Positions 17,260 through 26,201 are shown, numbered from the stretch's first letter. The stretch: DNA of 64,000 nt from Halopseudomonas aestusnigri (GCF_002197985.1 NZ_NBYK01000001.1:665166-729165); one strand, 5' to 3'. The notes: generated by a model from the sequence alone, not told the origin. Numbers and translations: made by a program.

Positions 17260-18588
17260 TCAGTGCTGAACGGTCGGCAGGCTGATGTCGACCCGCAGTC
17301 CGCCTGCCGGATTGTGTGAAAAGCACAGACGGCCGCCGTGTCGCGCGATGGCTCGCCGGGCAATCGTCAGCCCCAGGCCGTAGCCACTGTCCTGACTCTG
17401 GCCCGGCACCCTGAAGAAGGGATCACCGAGTTTGTCCAGCCATTCATCGGCAACCCCCGGACCCTGATCATCGATCCGAATCAGTGCCTGCCCTGCGCTG
17501 CGGCGCAGGCTGATCTGAATCTCGCCGTTCTCCGGGCTGAAGCGCACAGCATTGCGAAGCAGGTTATCGATGGCGGCTGCCAACTGGTCCGGCCAGCCGT
17601 GGAGCGTTAAACCGGTTTCACCGCTCAGGGCAATGGCAAGATCGGATGCGCCAAAGCGCGCATCTTCAACAATCTCGGCAATCAGCGGGTCGAGGGCAAA
17701 CGCGCTGGCCGGCTCGCGCCGGGTATCCAGCCGGCTGAGGGTCAGAATGCCGTCAATCAGTTGGTCCAGGCGGTCGCATTCGCGATCCAGACGCTGCCAG
17801 AGCGGGTCATTGGCTGGCAGGTTCTGCTGGCTGCCGAGCGCCAATCCGACGCGAAGCCGCGCCAGCGGCGAGCGCAGTTCATGGGATACATCACGCAGCA
17901 GTTGCTGCTGGCTGTCCAGCAGTGTCTGGACCTGCTCGGCCATGCTTTCGAAACGGCGGGCCAGTTCGCCAAGCTCGTCGCGACGGGCCGTGGTTCTTTG
18001 CAGTCGCTGTGCATTGAACTCGCCTTTGGCCAGCGACTGGGCGGCAGCGCCCAGATCACCCAGCGGGCGCGTCAAATAGCGGCTCAGCAGCAGACTCAGC
18101 AGAGCCAGCACAACGACCGCCAGACCAATATTGAGCAGCAGGGTTAACGGGGTGCGCTGGCTCCGCCACAGGGTTGGGGCGGGCACATGAAGGGCGATGA
18201 TGTAGCTGGCCTGATCGGTAGTCCAGGCCAGCTGAAACAGGCGTCCTGGTCCGGGAGGCTGTTCGGGTGGCCCCGACGGTAAATGTGACTCGGCCTGTAG
18301 TCGCGGCCGGCGCGACAGGGTGCCAGGCAGCAGGCTGTCGCCGGCGGCGTCAAACAGGCGAGCGCGCAGGCGACGTTCGCTGCGTTGCTGTTCGAGCCAC
18401 TGCTGAGCGGCGCTTGGGCCGTTCTGCTCGTAGACGGTCGCGAGCTGCGCTGCAAAGTCGCGCAGCTCGGGATTCAGTTGCAGCAGCAACCAGTCCTGCT
18501 GCAGTGCGCGACTGACCAGAAAGCCTGAGCCACCGACCAGCAGGGTTGCCAGCCAGAGTACGGCAAATACTTTCCAGAACAGGCGCAT
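17260..18588 (-). CDS. cpxA: CpxA-like sensor histidine kinase
   Basis: A 442-residue inner-membrane kinase. It has a membrane segment at 7-28, a periplasmic domain (about 30-145), a second membrane segment (148-170) and HAMP (about 171-225). The phospho-acceptor box contains His236 (RDVSHELRSPLARLR), and the HATPase domain shows N (NLLRNAVRFSP), G1 (DDQGPGVA), F (DPFFRV) and G2 (GYGLGLTIA) boxes. The phospho-acceptor box and domain order fit CpxA/RstB kinases. The gene lies 21 bases downstream of the CpxP-like gene and in the same direction as cpxR. The orthologous P. aeruginosa pair, as I recall, is CpxR with CpxS/A, which controls efflux genes. Confidence 0.85.
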   Translation of the reverse strand: MRLFWKVFAVLWLATLLVGGSGFLVSRALQQDWLLLQLNPELRDFAAQLATVYEQNGPSAAQQWLEQQRSERRLRARLFDAAGDSLLPGTLSRRPRLQAESHLPSGPPEQPPGPGRLFQLAWTTDQASYIIALHVPAPTLWRSQRTPLTLLLNIGLAVVVLALLSLLLSRYLTRPLGDLGAAAQSLAKGEFNAQRLQRTTARRDELGELARRFESMAEQVQTLLDSQQQLLRDVSHELRSPLARLRVGLALGSQQNLPANDPLWQRLDRECDRLDQLIDGILTLSRLDTRREPASAFALDPLIAEIVEDARFGASDLAIALSGETGLTLHGWPDQLAAAIDNLLRNAVRFSPENGEIQISLRRSAGQALIRIDDQGPGVADEWLDKLGDPFFRVPGQSQDSGYGLGLTIARRAIARHGGRLCFSHNPAGGLRVDISLPTVQH

Positions 18589-18609
18589 GCAGCGTTCTCT
18601 TGGTCAGGT

Positions 18610-18957
18610 TCAGCGGTTACAGGGTTCGCCGCGCGACAGGCGGCCTTCGCGGCGTTCCTGCATCTGCTCGCGGCGCTGTTCATGCAGTTGTTCCATCTTT
18701 TGCCGTTGCTCGGCGGTCAGGACGGCATCAAAGCGCGCCTTGCTTTCCTCGCGCAAGGTCTGGAACCTGGCGCGTTCTTCTTCACGAATCTGGCTCAGTT
18801 GCGCTTTTTGTTCGTCAGTCAGCGACAGCTCTTCAGCCATGCGCTCGAAACCGCGCTGGTGTATTGAACCGTCCCGAGGCTCTGCAGGTGCGGCCATCAG
18901 GCCGGCAGACAGGCTGGCAGTCAGCAGCAGGGTAGTAGCAAGCAGGGTGTTTTTCAT
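18610..18957 (-). CDS. CpxP/Spy-like periplasmic LTXXQ protein
   Basis: A 115-residue protein with a signal peptide cleaved near LMA-AP. The mature part is a charged, helical, Glu/Gln/Arg-rich chain with two LTXXQ motifs: LTDEQ (about residue 46) and LTAEQ (about 80). This is the hallmark of CpxP and Spy, periplasmic chaperones; CpxP also restrains CpxA. The gene lies between the response regulator and the kinase, an order that differs from E. coli, where cpxP is divergent. A single Cys near the C-terminus (EPCNR) is unusual for the family. Confidence 0.85.
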   Translation of the reverse strand: MKNTLLATTLLLTASLSAGLMAAPAEPRDGSIHQRGFERMAEELSLTDEQKAQLSQIREEERARFQTLREESKARFDAVLTAEQRQKMEQLHEQRREQMQERREGRLSRGEPCNR

Positions 18958-19060
18958 GGTCGTTCTCCGTGGATATCTGACCGGGAAATCCGCTCATTAC
19001 CTGCAGAGTCTAGTGACCCTTTTGTCAGCGGCGGCCTGCACAGGGTAAAGAGTGTGTAAA

Positions 19061-19750
19061 TCAGCTGCCAAGCAGATAGCCGCGTCCACGGATCGACTGG
19101 ATGCGCGGGCGGCCGTCCGGATATGGGCCCAGTTTGCGGCGCAGATTGCTGATATGCATGTCGAGGCTGCGGTCGTAGGTGCCCAGTGGTTTGCCGAGCG
19201 CCTCGCGCGACAGTGTCTGGCGGTCCACTACCTGAGCGGGTCGGGTCATCAGCGCACGCAGAATCAGTGCTTCGCTTTGCGTCAGTTGCAACGGCTCGTC
19301 GTCCAGCCAGGCCATCAGGCTGCCGCTGTCCAGGCGCAGGCCGGCATGGGTCAATACCTCGCTGGCGCTGTCTTGTGCCGGCTGGCTTCGGCGCAGCAGG
19401 GCCCGCAGTCTGGCGACCAGTTCGCGCGGGTCGCAGGGTTTGGCCAGATAGTCGTCAGCGCCCAGTTCGAGGCCGAGAATACGGTCCACCGGTTCGCCGC
19501 GTGCACTGAGCATCAGCAGGGGAGTCCTGCAGCTCTGGCGCAGTTCACGGAGGATTTCCAGTCCGTTCATGCCGGGCAGCATGACGTCCAGGATGATGAC
19601 GGCAAAGTGATCGGAGCGCGCAGCCTGGAGGCCGCTGGGGCCGTCGTGGCAGGCGCTCAGGGCAAAGCCGTCGGTGGCAAGCCAGTCGGCCAGCAGGTCG
19701 CAAAGTTCCTGATCGTCGTCGATGATCAGGACAGGGGTCAGTTCAGCCAT
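19061..19750 (-). CDS. cpxR: CpxR-like OmpR-family response regulator
   Basis: A 229-residue regulator with a receiver domain (acidic pocket DDD at 11-13, phospho-acceptor Asp55 in ILDVMLPG, Lys in LAKPCDPREL). An OmpR-type winged-helix domain follows, with recognition helix region TYDRSLDMHISNLRRKLG. Its start overlaps the 3' end of the upstream small membrane-protein gene (19738-20157) by 13 bases. It heads the cpxR-cpxP-like-cpxA run, indicating envelope-stress control. A 103-base gap to the CpxP-like gene may hold an extra promoter. Confidence 0.87.
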   Translation of the reverse strand: MAELTPVLIIDDDQELCDLLADWLATDGFALSACHDGPSGLQAARSDHFAVIILDVMLPGMNGLEILRELRQSCRTPLLMLSARGEPVDRILGLELGADDYLAKPCDPRELVARLRALLRRSQPAQDSASEVLTHAGLRLDSGSLMAWLDDEPLQLTQSEALILRALMTRPAQVVDRQTLSREALGKPLGTYDRSLDMHISNLRRKLGPYPDGRPRIQSIRGRGYLLGS

Positions 19751-20157
19751 TCGCGGCGTTTCTGGCGGCCCAGCTTGGCCAGCATGAAGCCCAGCAGCAG
19801 GCTGCCGGCAACCGTCAGTCCGCCGACCAGGAACCAGCGCTGCTGTTGCGCGACCAGGCGGCTCTGGGCCTCCATGCGCGCTGCCAGATTATCCGCGCGC
19901 AGTTGCTGGTTTTCTTCCTGCAGCTGGCTGATCTCTTCCGATTCGCCACCGGCGGCGAGCTGGTCGGCGAGGCGCTGACGTTCAGCTTCCACACTGGCCA
20001 GTTCGGCCTGGAGCGTGCCGATGTCCTGTTGGCTGTTCGCCGTTGCGCTCGGCGCTGTCTCGGGTGCGACTGTTTCGGGCGCGGTATCGGCAGTTTGTGC
20101 TGTCGCGGCATTGACCAGGCCGCACAACATTAGCGCAAGGGTGAATGGTCGTAACAT
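19738..20157 (-). CDS. Small coiled-coil, C-terminally anchored envelope protein (TIGR04211-like tail, no SH3 domain)
   Basis: A 139-residue protein with a signal peptide (cleavage near ATA-QT), an acidic Thr/Ala/Pro segment, a coiled coil (about 48-105, heptad Leu/Ile) and one C-terminal membrane helix (WFLVGGLTVAGSLLLGFMLAKL) followed by a basic tail (RQKRREW). The coiled coil plus this tail is the C-terminal half of YgiM/TIGR04211 'SH3 domain' proteins, but the N-terminal bacterial SH3 domain is absent. ATG 20157 has AAGGA eight bases upstream; ATG 20166 is an alternative. It is coupled to cpxR by overlap. Function is unknown. Confidence 0.7.
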   Translation of the reverse strand: MLRPFTLALMLCGLVNAATAQTADTAPETVAPETAPSATANSQQDIGTLQAELASVEAERQRLADQLAAGGESEEISQLQEENQQLRADNLAARMEAQSRLVAQQQRWFLVGGLTVAGSLLLGFMLAKLGRQKRREWLN

Positions 20158-20172
20158 GGGCTGCATCCTTGA

Positions 20173-20475
20173 TCAGGCCGGAAATACGCGCTTGAAGGGT
20201 TTGACGGTGACCTGCTGGTAGACTCCGGCTGCAACATAGGGATCGTTATCGGCCCATTGCTGTGCATCATCCAGTGACGGGAACTCGGCGACCACCAGGC
20301 TGCCGGTAAAGCCGGCGCTGCCCGGATCTTCGCTGTCGACTGCCGGCAACGGTCCTGCCAGCAGCAGGCGGCCTTGCTCCTGCAGTGTCTGCAGGCGGGC
20401 CAGATGATCCGGGCGGGCGGCCAGACGGGCGGAGAGACTGTCGGGGGTATCGGTAGCCATGATGGCGTAGAACAT
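20173..20475 (-). CDS. YciI-family protein
   Basis: A 100-residue protein starting at ATG 20475 (AAGGA upstream). [13 protein letters not shown] opens the ferredoxin-like fold, followed by [19 protein letters not shown] and [13 protein letters not shown]; the His and Asp of these blocks are the conserved putative active-site residues of the YciI family. The enzymatic role of YciI is not established in general, although a dehydrochlorinase activity is known in one fused relative. It lies 15 bases upstream of the small membrane-protein gene. Confidence 0.88.
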   Translation of the reverse strand: MFYAIMATDTPDSLSARLAARPDHLARLQTLQEQGRLLLAGPLPAVDSEDPGSAGFTGSLVVAEFPSLDDAQQWADNDPYVAAGVYQQVTVKPFKRVFPA

Positions 20476-20643
20476 GCGGAATCCTTGCTGTGTGATTCGG
20501 GCGGACAAATGCAGGGTGGCGGGCCGGCGAACTCGTTCGCAGGCTGCGTTGATTCACGGGCGGACTTACCTGCCTGAGTATATAGCCGGCATAATAGGCG
20601 AAAGTCCCGCCGTGGCGTCAAGCGGCCCGCCAGGAGAGTTTTC

Positions 20644-21498
20644 GTGATTGTCGACTTGCACATGCACAGCACCGCCTCTGACGGCAGTCTCAGCCCCGAG
20701 GTGCTGATGCAGCGCGTCCACGCGGCCGGCGTTGATCTGGTCGCACTGACCGATCACGACTGTATCGATGGCCAGGTAGAAGCCGCGACAACTGCCCGCG
20801 CGCTGGGTGTCCGATGGGTTAGTGGGGTGGAAATGTCCGCCCAGTGGTTTGGCCACACATTGCATATTCTGGGTTATGGATTTGACCTCGATGCACCTGC
20901 AATGGTCGATGCGCTCGCAGCGGTGCGCGAGGGGCGCTGGAGCCGCGCTCATCAGATCAGCGAGCGGCTTGCGGGCAAGCGTATGCCTGGGGCGTTCGAT
21001 GGCGCGGTGGCGGTTCAGCAGGCCGCGGGCGGCGATGCGTCGCAGCCGCCGGGGCGCCCGCACTTTGCCGAATGGATGGTGCAGGCCGGTCATGTTCGCG
21101 ACCACGGTGAGGCATTTCGCAAGTGGCTCGGTGCCGGCAAGCTCGGCGACATTCGCCAGCATTGGCCGACCGTCGCCGAGGTCGTGAGCCAGATTCGGGC
21201 TGCCGGCGGGGTGGCGGTTATTGCGCACCCCTGGCATTACGGGCTGACCCGCAGCAAGCTGAGAGCGTTGCTGCGTGAATTTGCCACTGCCGGAGGCCGG
21301 GGCATTGAAGTGGTGAACGGCAAGCAACCGGTCGACCAGGTGGCCTATCTGGGCAAGCTGAGTGTCGAATTCGGTTTTCTGGCCAGTTGTGGCAGCGATT
21401 TCCACAGTCCGGATTCGCCCTGGACCAGCCTGGGTAACATGACGGCTCTGCCAGCTGATTGCGATCCGGTCTGGGAGGATCGTGTGTTCTGCGGCTAA
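20644..21498 (+). CDS. rnm: RNase AM / YciV-like PHP-domain 5'-3' exonuclease
   Basis: A 284-residue PHP-domain protein starting at GTG 20644. The metal motifs DLHMHSTASDG, ALTDHDCIDG, GVEMSA, AHPWHY and GSDFHS are all present. E. coli YciV (RNase AM) is a 5'-3' exonuclease that trims 5' ends of rRNAs and short oligonucleotides. The next gene is yciO, and the pair recurs in gammaproteobacteria near trp genes; here trpS follows. It is divergent from yciI. Confidence 0.88.
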   Translation: MIVDLHMHSTASDGSLSPEVLMQRVHAAGVDLVALTDHDCIDGQVEAATTARALGVRWVSGVEMSAQWFGHTLHILGYGFDLDAPAMVDALAAVREGRWSRAHQISERLAGKRMPGAFDGAVAVQQAAGGDASQPPGRPHFAEWMVQAGHVRDHGEAFRKWLGAGKLGDIRQHWPTVAEVVSQIRAAGGVAVIAHPWHYGLTRSKLRALLREFATAGGRGIEVVNGKQPVDQVAYLGKLSVEFGFLASCGSDFHSPDSPWTSLGNMTALPADCDPVWEDRVFCG

Positions 21499-21528
21499 AC
21501 TGCGGGTAAACCATTTCAGAGGCGGCTC

Positions 21529-22173
21529 ATGAGTCAATTCTTCCAGATCCACCCGAATAATCCGCAAGTCCGCCTGATTCGTCAGGCGGCTGACATCGTT
21601 CGGCAGGGTGGCGTGATTGCCTACCCGACCGACTCGGCCTATGCGCTGGGCTGCCAGCTGGGCAACAAAGCCGCGCTGGAGCGAATTCGGCGCCTGCGTC
21701 AGCTTGATGACAAGCACAACTTCACGCTGGTCTGTCGGGACTTGTCCGAGCTGGGTGTCTACGCCAAGGTAGACAACACTACGTTCCGCCTTCTCAAGGC
21801 GGCGACTCCCGGGCCCTATACCTTCATTCTGAATGCCACCAGTGAAGTGCCGCGTCTGTTGCTGCATCCCAAACGCCGCACTATTGGCCTGCGGGTGCCG
21901 GATCACCAGATCACGCTGGATCTGCTCGAGGCGCTGGGCGAGCCCTTGCTGAGCGTAACGCTGATCCTGCCGGACGATCCGTTGCCGCTGACCGATCCGG
22001 AGCAGATTCGGGATCGGCTGGGCAAACTGGTTGATCTGATCATCGATGGCGGAGCCTGTACAGTCGAGCCAACGACCGTGATCAGCCTGCTTGACGGTGA
22101 GGCGGAGTTGCTGCGCGAGGGGCGCGGTGATCCGGAGCCGTTCGGTCTGAGTCGCGATGAAAACCTTGACTGA
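21529..22173 (+). CDS. yciO: YciO-like (YrdC/Sua5 superfamily) protein
   Basis: A 214-residue protein of the TsaC/Sua5 fold: GGVIAYPTDSAYALGCQL, the KHNFTLVCRDLSE block (here in place of KPFTFLC) and PGPYTFIL follow in family order. TsaC makes threonylcarbamoyl-AMP for tRNA t6A; YciO is a paralogue with weak activity and an uncertain role. The YciO type is favoured by the DDKHNFTLVCRDLSELG segment and the link to yciV. ATG 21529 follows the yciV stop by 30 bases with GAGG upstream. Confidence 0.85.
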   Translation: MSQFFQIHPNNPQVRLIRQAADIVRQGGVIAYPTDSAYALGCQLGNKAALERIRRLRQLDDKHNFTLVCRDLSELGVYAKVDNTTFRLLKAATPGPYTFILNATSEVPRLLLHPKRRTIGLRVPDHQITLDLLEALGEPLLSVTLILPDDPLPLTDPEQIRDRLGKLVDLIIDGGACTVEPTTVISLLDGEAELLREGRGDPEPFGLSRDENLD

Positions 22174-22186
22174 TTGCTGTCGGGCG

Positions 22187-22214
22187 CTGACGCTTGGCGC
22201 TTTATCGGTATAAT
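22187..22214 (+). promoter_or_regulatory. Likely sigma-70 promoter of trpS
   Basis: CTGACG (22187-22192), a 16-base spacer and a consensus TATAAT (22209-22214) lie 45 bases upstream of the trpS start, in the 85-base gap after yciO. Confidence 0.6.
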
Positions 22215-22258
22215 CGCCGCTGGTTAACCATCCCAATACGTCTTTTCAGGAGTTCCCC

Positions 22259-23476
22259 TTGAGTTCTGTCGATTCGCAGCGCCGGGTTTTGTCAGGCATG
22301 CGTCCCACCGGGCGTTTGCATCTGGGCCACTATCACGGTGTGCTGAAAAACTGGGTGAAGCTGCAACATGAGTACGAGTGCTTCTTCTTCGCTGCCGACT
22401 GGCACGCGCTGACCACGCACTACGAAGATCCGCAGAGCATCGAGCAGAACGTCTGGGACATGCTGATCGACTGGCTGGCAGCCGGTGTCAGCGGTACCTC
22501 GTCAACCCTGTTTATCCAGTCACAGGTGCCCGAGCACGCAGAGCTGCATCTGCTCCTGTCGATGGTGACGCCGGTCAGTTGGCTGGAGCGCGTACCGACC
22601 TACAAGGATCAGCAGGAAAAGCTCAAGGATCGCGATCTGGCAACCTACGGCTTTCTGGGTTACCCGCTGCTGCAGAGTGCCGATATTCTGATTTACCGCG
22701 CCGGCCAGGTGCCGGTTGGTGCTGACCAGGTCGCGCACGTCGAGATTACCCGTGAAGTGGCGCGTCGCTTTAACCATCTGTACGGCAAGGAAGTCGGCTT
22801 CGAAGAAAAGGCCGAAGCAGCCGTCAAGAAAATGGGCAAAAAGGCCGCCAAGCTGTATTCCTCGCTGCGCAAGGCGTATCAGGAGCAGGGCGATGCCGAG
22901 GCGCTGGAAACGGCTCGTGCGTTATTGAAAGAGCAGCAGAACATCACTCTGGGTGATCAGGAGCGCCTGTTCGGTTATCTGGAAGGCGGCGGCAAGGTCA
23001 TCCTGCCTGAGCCGCAGGCACTGCTGACGCCGGACTCGAAAATGCCGGGTCTGGACGGTCAGAAAATGTCCAAGTCCTACGGCAACACCATCACCCTGCG
23101 CGACACCACCGATGAGGTATCCGAGAAGGTGCGCCGCATGCCGACCGATCCGGCCCGCGTGCGCCGCAACGACCCGGGTGATCCGGCCAAGTGTCCGGTC
23201 TACCAGTTGCATCAGGTGTATACCGACAAGGCCACCCACGACTGGGTGCAGGAAGGCTGCCGCAGCGCCGGTATCGGTTGTATCGATTGCAAGAAGCCGA
23301 TCATCGACGCGATCAGCGCTGAGCTTGAGCCGATGCAGCAGCGCGCGGCGGAGTATGAAGCCAACCCGGACGCGGTGCGCATGATCCTCAACGAGGGCAC
23401 CGAGCGCGCCCGTGACGCCGCGCGGGACACCCTGATCGAAGTGCGTCAGGCCATGGGCCTGCAGTACCGCCAGTAA
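22259..23476 (+). CDS. trpS: Tryptophanyl-tRNA synthetase
   Basis: A 405-residue class I synthetase. The start is TTG 22259, six bases after AGGAG; no ATG gives a complete N-terminus. The HIGH-type motif appears as GRLHLGHYHG and the KMSKS motif as GQKMSKSYGN (about residue 268). An insert of some 70 residues rich in Lys, Ala and Gln (about 180-245) precedes KMSKS, so the protein is longer than the 334-residue E. coli enzyme and resembles the Pseudomonas type. A Cys cluster (RSAGIGCIDCKK) lies near the C-terminus. Confidence 0.95.
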   Translation: MSSVDSQRRVLSGMRPTGRLHLGHYHGVLKNWVKLQHEYECFFFAADWHALTTHYEDPQSIEQNVWDMLIDWLAAGVSGTSSTLFIQSQVPEHAELHLLLSMVTPVSWLERVPTYKDQQEKLKDRDLATYGFLGYPLLQSADILIYRAGQVPVGADQVAHVEITREVARRFNHLYGKEVGFEEKAEAAVKKMGKKAAKLYSSLRKAYQEQGDAEALETARALLKEQQNITLGDQERLFGYLEGGGKVILPEPQALLTPDSKMPGLDGQKMSKSYGNTITLRDTTDEVSEKVRRMPTDPARVRRNDPGDPAKCPVYQLHQVYTDKATHDWVQEGCRSAGIGCIDCKKPIIDAISAELEPMQQRAAEYEANPDAVRMILNEGTERARDAARDTLIEVRQAMGLQYRQ

Positions 23477-23479
23477 CCG

Positions 23480-24355
23480 ATGGCTGACCCAACGCAGGAC
23501 GCTGAGGTCAGACCCGACTCCGATGCCCCGGTGGATCGCTCCCGGGGTGTCGGGCGGCAGCAGGAGCTGCCCCTGGCTGTCGTCTACGGCGAGGCCTACA
23601 CCGAGGTCCCGCAGGATCTGTATATCCCCCCTGAAGCCCTTGAGGTTTTTCTCGAAGCCTTTGAAGGTCCGCTCGATCTGTTGCTCTATCTGATTCGCAA
23701 GCAGAACATCGATATTCTCGACATCCCGGTTGCTGAAATAACACGTCAGTACATGTCCTACGTCGAGTTGATGAAGGCGGTGCGGCTGGAGCTGGCGGCA
23801 GAGTATCTGGTGATGGCGGCGATGCTCGCCGAGATCAAATCCCGCCTGTTGCTGCCGCGCCCCGAAGAAATGGAGGATGACGAAGGCGACCCGCGTGCCG
23901 AACTGATCCGCCGGCTGCAGGAGTACGAGCGCTTCAAGAAAGCCGCCGAGGATATGGATGCACTGTCGCGCATGGGCAGGGAAACCTGGGCTGTGCGGGT
24001 GGAGGTAGGTGAGCTGCCCAGCCGGCGTGCCCATCCGGAGGTCAGCATGCAGGAGTTGCTGCTGTCGCTGTCCGAGGTATTGCGCCGGGCAGAAATGTTT
24101 GAAAGCCATCAGGTTACCCGCGAGGCGCTGTCGACCCGCGAGCGCATGGCCGAGGTGCTTGACCGGCTCAAGTCAGGGCAATTCGTGCCCTTTGTCAGCC
24201 TGTTCACCGCCAGCGAAGGCAAGCTCGGCGTGGTTGTTACCTTTATGGCGGTGCTGGAGCTGGTCAAGGAGCAACTGGTTGATCTGGTGCAGAACGAGCC
24301 GTTTGCACCCATTCATGTCAAGGCGAGGGGAGAGGATGAGTCAGCCGCCGATTGA
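23480..24355 (+). CDS. scpA: Segregation and condensation protein A (kleisin)
   Basis: A 291-residue kleisin that bridges SMC heads with ScpB for chromosome compaction. The first 45 residues are a charged, variable leader; the conserved ScpA core begins with VFLEAFEGPLDLLLYLIRKQNIDILDIP (the 'F.GPLDLLL.LI....DI.DI' signature) and ends in a winged helix (FVPFVSLFTASEGKLGVVVTFMAVLEL). It starts three bases after the trpS stop and overlaps scpB by 20 bases, so trpS-scpA-scpB is a tight operon. Confidence 0.94.
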   Translation: MADPTQDAEVRPDSDAPVDRSRGVGRQQELPLAVVYGEAYTEVPQDLYIPPEALEVFLEAFEGPLDLLLYLIRKQNIDILDIPVAEITRQYMSYVELMKAVRLELAAEYLVMAAMLAEIKSRLLLPRPEEMEDDEGDPRAELIRRLQEYERFKKAAEDMDALSRMGRETWAVRVEVGELPSRRAHPEVSMQELLLSLSEVLRRAEMFESHQVTREALSTRERMAEVLDRLKSGQFVPFVSLFTASEGKLGVVVTFMAVLELVKEQLVDLVQNEPFAPIHVKARGEDESAAD

Positions 24356-25151
24356 ACACATCATTGAAGCCGCCCTGCTGGCTGCCGGTCGCGCGTTGTC
24401 GATCGACCGTCTGCGCGAACTCTTTGATGAAGACCGGATGCCGGGTTTTGACGACGTTCGCAAGGCGCTGGAAAAAATTGCTGCCAGTTACGAGGGGCGG
24501 GCGATCGAGCTGCGCGAGGTTGCCAGCGGCTGGCGCCTGCAGGTGCGCGAGGCTTACGGCCCCTGGGTGGCGCGGCTCTGGGAGGAGCGCCCGCAGCGTT
24601 ATTCCCGCGCTCTGCTGGAGACCCTGTCGCTGATTGCCTACCGCCAACCCATCACCCGCGGCGAGATTGAAGACATCCGCGGCGTGGCGGTCAGCACCCA
24701 GATCGTCAAAACCCTGCTGGATCGCGAATGGGTGCGTATCGTCGGGCACCGAGATGTACCGGGCCGCCCTGCGATGTACGCGACTACTCGCCAGTTTCTC
24801 GACTATTTCAATTTACGCAGCCTGAACGAGCTGCCGCCGCTCGCTGCGGTGCGTGAAATGGATGAGCTGGACCTTGAGCCTGAGCTGGCGTTGTCTGGAG
24901 AGAGTGAACAGCCAGTGTCTGTTGATGGGGCAGTCGATGAACCCTGGCTCCCGGTTGAGCCGCTCAAGCCACTGGATTCAGAAGAGGGGCAGAGCGGTTT
25001 CCGTAATCTGCTTGATGAGCTCAATGCGATGGAGGCCAATCTCAAGAGTGATTTTGATGACATGCCGGTAGCGGACATGCCGGTCTCGGACATGCCGGTC
25101 GCCGATGAGCACGATCGACCAGATGATTCCGACGAAGAGCCTGTGAACTGA
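24336..25151 (+). CDS. scpB: Segregation and condensation protein B
   Basis: A 271-residue protein starting at ATG 24336 within the end of scpA, preceded by GGGGAGAGG. Two winged-helix domains (about 1-85 and 90-165) carry the family signature [26 protein letters not shown] and [16 protein letters not shown]. Beyond residue 175 is an acidic, low-complexity tail of about 95 residues. It contains three tandem five-residue units ([15 protein letters not shown]) near the end. Tail length varies among Pseudomonas ScpB proteins. Confidence 0.94.
   Translation: MSQPPIEHIIEAALLAAGRALSIDRLRELFDEDRMPGFDDVRKALEKIAASYEGRAIELREVASGWRLQVREAYGPWVARLWEERPQRYSRALLETLSLIAYRQPITRGEIEDIRGVAVSTQIVKTLLDREWVRIVGHRDVPGRPAMYATTRQFLDYFNLRSLNELPPLAAVREMDELDLEPELALSGESEQPVSVDGAVDEPWLPVEPLKPLDSEEGQSGFRNLLDELNAMEANLKSDFDDMPVADMPVSDMPVADEHDRPDDSDEEPVN
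25059..25103 (+). repeat. Three tandem 15-bp repeats in the scpB tail
   Basis: Three adjacent 15-bp units each begin GACATGCCGGT (25059, 25074, 25089) and encode [15 protein letters not shown]. Copy-number change would stay in frame. Confidence 0.85.
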
Positions 25152-25215
25152 TATAGCTGGCGCACGGCGTCGGTGTTATCCTGCTCGGCTTTTATCTACA
25201 CCGGGAGGTGCTCCA

Positions 25216-26118
25216 ATGACCGACGAATTTGAAGTAAACGACAGCCCGGCGGCCCCCGCCGCAGGCGAAAAGCTGCAGAAAGTGCTGGCCCGCATGGGGC
25301 TGGGCTCGCGCCGCGAAGTGGAAGGCTGGATCGCAGCCGGTCGCGTCAGCGTAAATGGTCAGCGCGCCGAGCTGGGCTGCCGTGTTGACGGCATGGATCA
25401 GATCAGTGTCGATGATCGCCCGCTGCGGCGTGACCTGAGCACCGAGGTTGTGCGTCGCGTGATGCTCTACAACAAGCCCGAGGGCGAGGTCTGTACGCGC
25501 GATGATCCGGAGGGTCGCCCGACGGTCTTTGATCGCCTGCCGCGTCTCAAGCACGGCCGCTGGATCAATGTCGGCCGTCTCGATATCAACACCAGCGGCC
25601 TGCTGCTGTTCACCACCGACGGCGAGCTGGCCAACCGGCTGATGCACCCGTCCTGGCAGATGGACCGCGAGTACGCGGTGCGGGTCATGGGCGAGGTGGA
25701 TGACGAGATGATCGAGCGTCTGAAGGAAGGTGTCATGCTCGAAGACGGTCCGGCCAAGTTTACCGACATCGTGTCCTCCGGCGGCGAAGGTATCAACCGC
25801 TGGTTTCACGTCTGCCTGATGGAAGGCCGCAACCGCGAAGTCCGCCGTCTGTGGGAATCGCAGGGCGTGCGCGTCAATCGTCTGAAACGGGTGCGTTTCG
25901 GGCCGGTCTTCCTCGGGGCAGAGCTTCCGGTCGGTCGCTGGCGCGAGCTGAAACAGAACGAGCTGGATGCTCTCAGCATGGAAGTGGGGCTGGAGCCGAT
26001 TGCCCTGCCGGCGATGAAAACCAGCGACAAGGAAAAACTGCAGCGTCTGGCCCGCAAGCCGTCCATGCATCAGGCTCGTCAGCCGCGTGGTGGGCGCAAG
26101 CCGACGCGCTCGCGCTGA
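25216..26118 (+). CDS. rluB: 23S rRNA pseudouridine(2605) synthase RluB
   Basis: A 300-residue RsuA/RluB-family synthase. An S4 RNA-binding domain (about 18-75, [21 protein letters not shown]) precedes the catalytic domain with Asp123 in [15 protein letters not shown], and the family blocks NKPEGEVCT and [14 protein letters not shown]. The C-terminus is a basic tail ([13 protein letters not shown]) for RNA contact. The overall length and the motif set favour RluB over RsuA or RluE. It follows scpB by 64 bases and has a good ribosome-binding site (GGGAGG). Confidence 0.92.
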   Translation: MTDEFEVNDSPAAPAAGEKLQKVLARMGLGSRREVEGWIAAGRVSVNGQRAELGCRVDGMDQISVDDRPLRRDLSTEVVRRVMLYNKPEGEVCTRDDPEGRPTVFDRLPRLKHGRWINVGRLDINTSGLLLFTTDGELANRLMHPSWQMDREYAVRVMGEVDDEMIERLKEGVMLEDGPAKFTDIVSSGGEGINRWFHVCLMEGRNREVRRLWESQGVRVNRLKRVRFGPVFLGAELPVGRWRELKQNELDALSMEVGLEPIALPAMKTSDKEKLQRLARKPSMHQARQPRGGRKPTRSR

Positions 26119-26132
26119 GGTATTTGTAAGTA

Positions 26133-26156
26133 GGCGTGACAGATTACTGTCACGCC
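26133..26156. other. Perfect 10-bp inverted repeat between rluB and the giant adhesin gene
   Basis: GGCGTGACAG and its exact complement are separated by ATTA. It starts 14 bases after the rluB stop. With no T run it is a poor intrinsic terminator for rluB; the TGACAG-N4-CTGTCA core could also be an operator about 46 bases upstream of the putative adhesin promoter. Confidence 0.65.
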
Positions 26157-26201
26157 GCGTCATCTCCGGGTTTCGGCGTCATCGGTTCGCCCTTTGCACC
26201 G

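Noticed and set aside
20566..22236. 556-codon open frame antisense to yciV and yciO
   Set aside because: Both sense genes have complete family motifs; the antisense frame has none.
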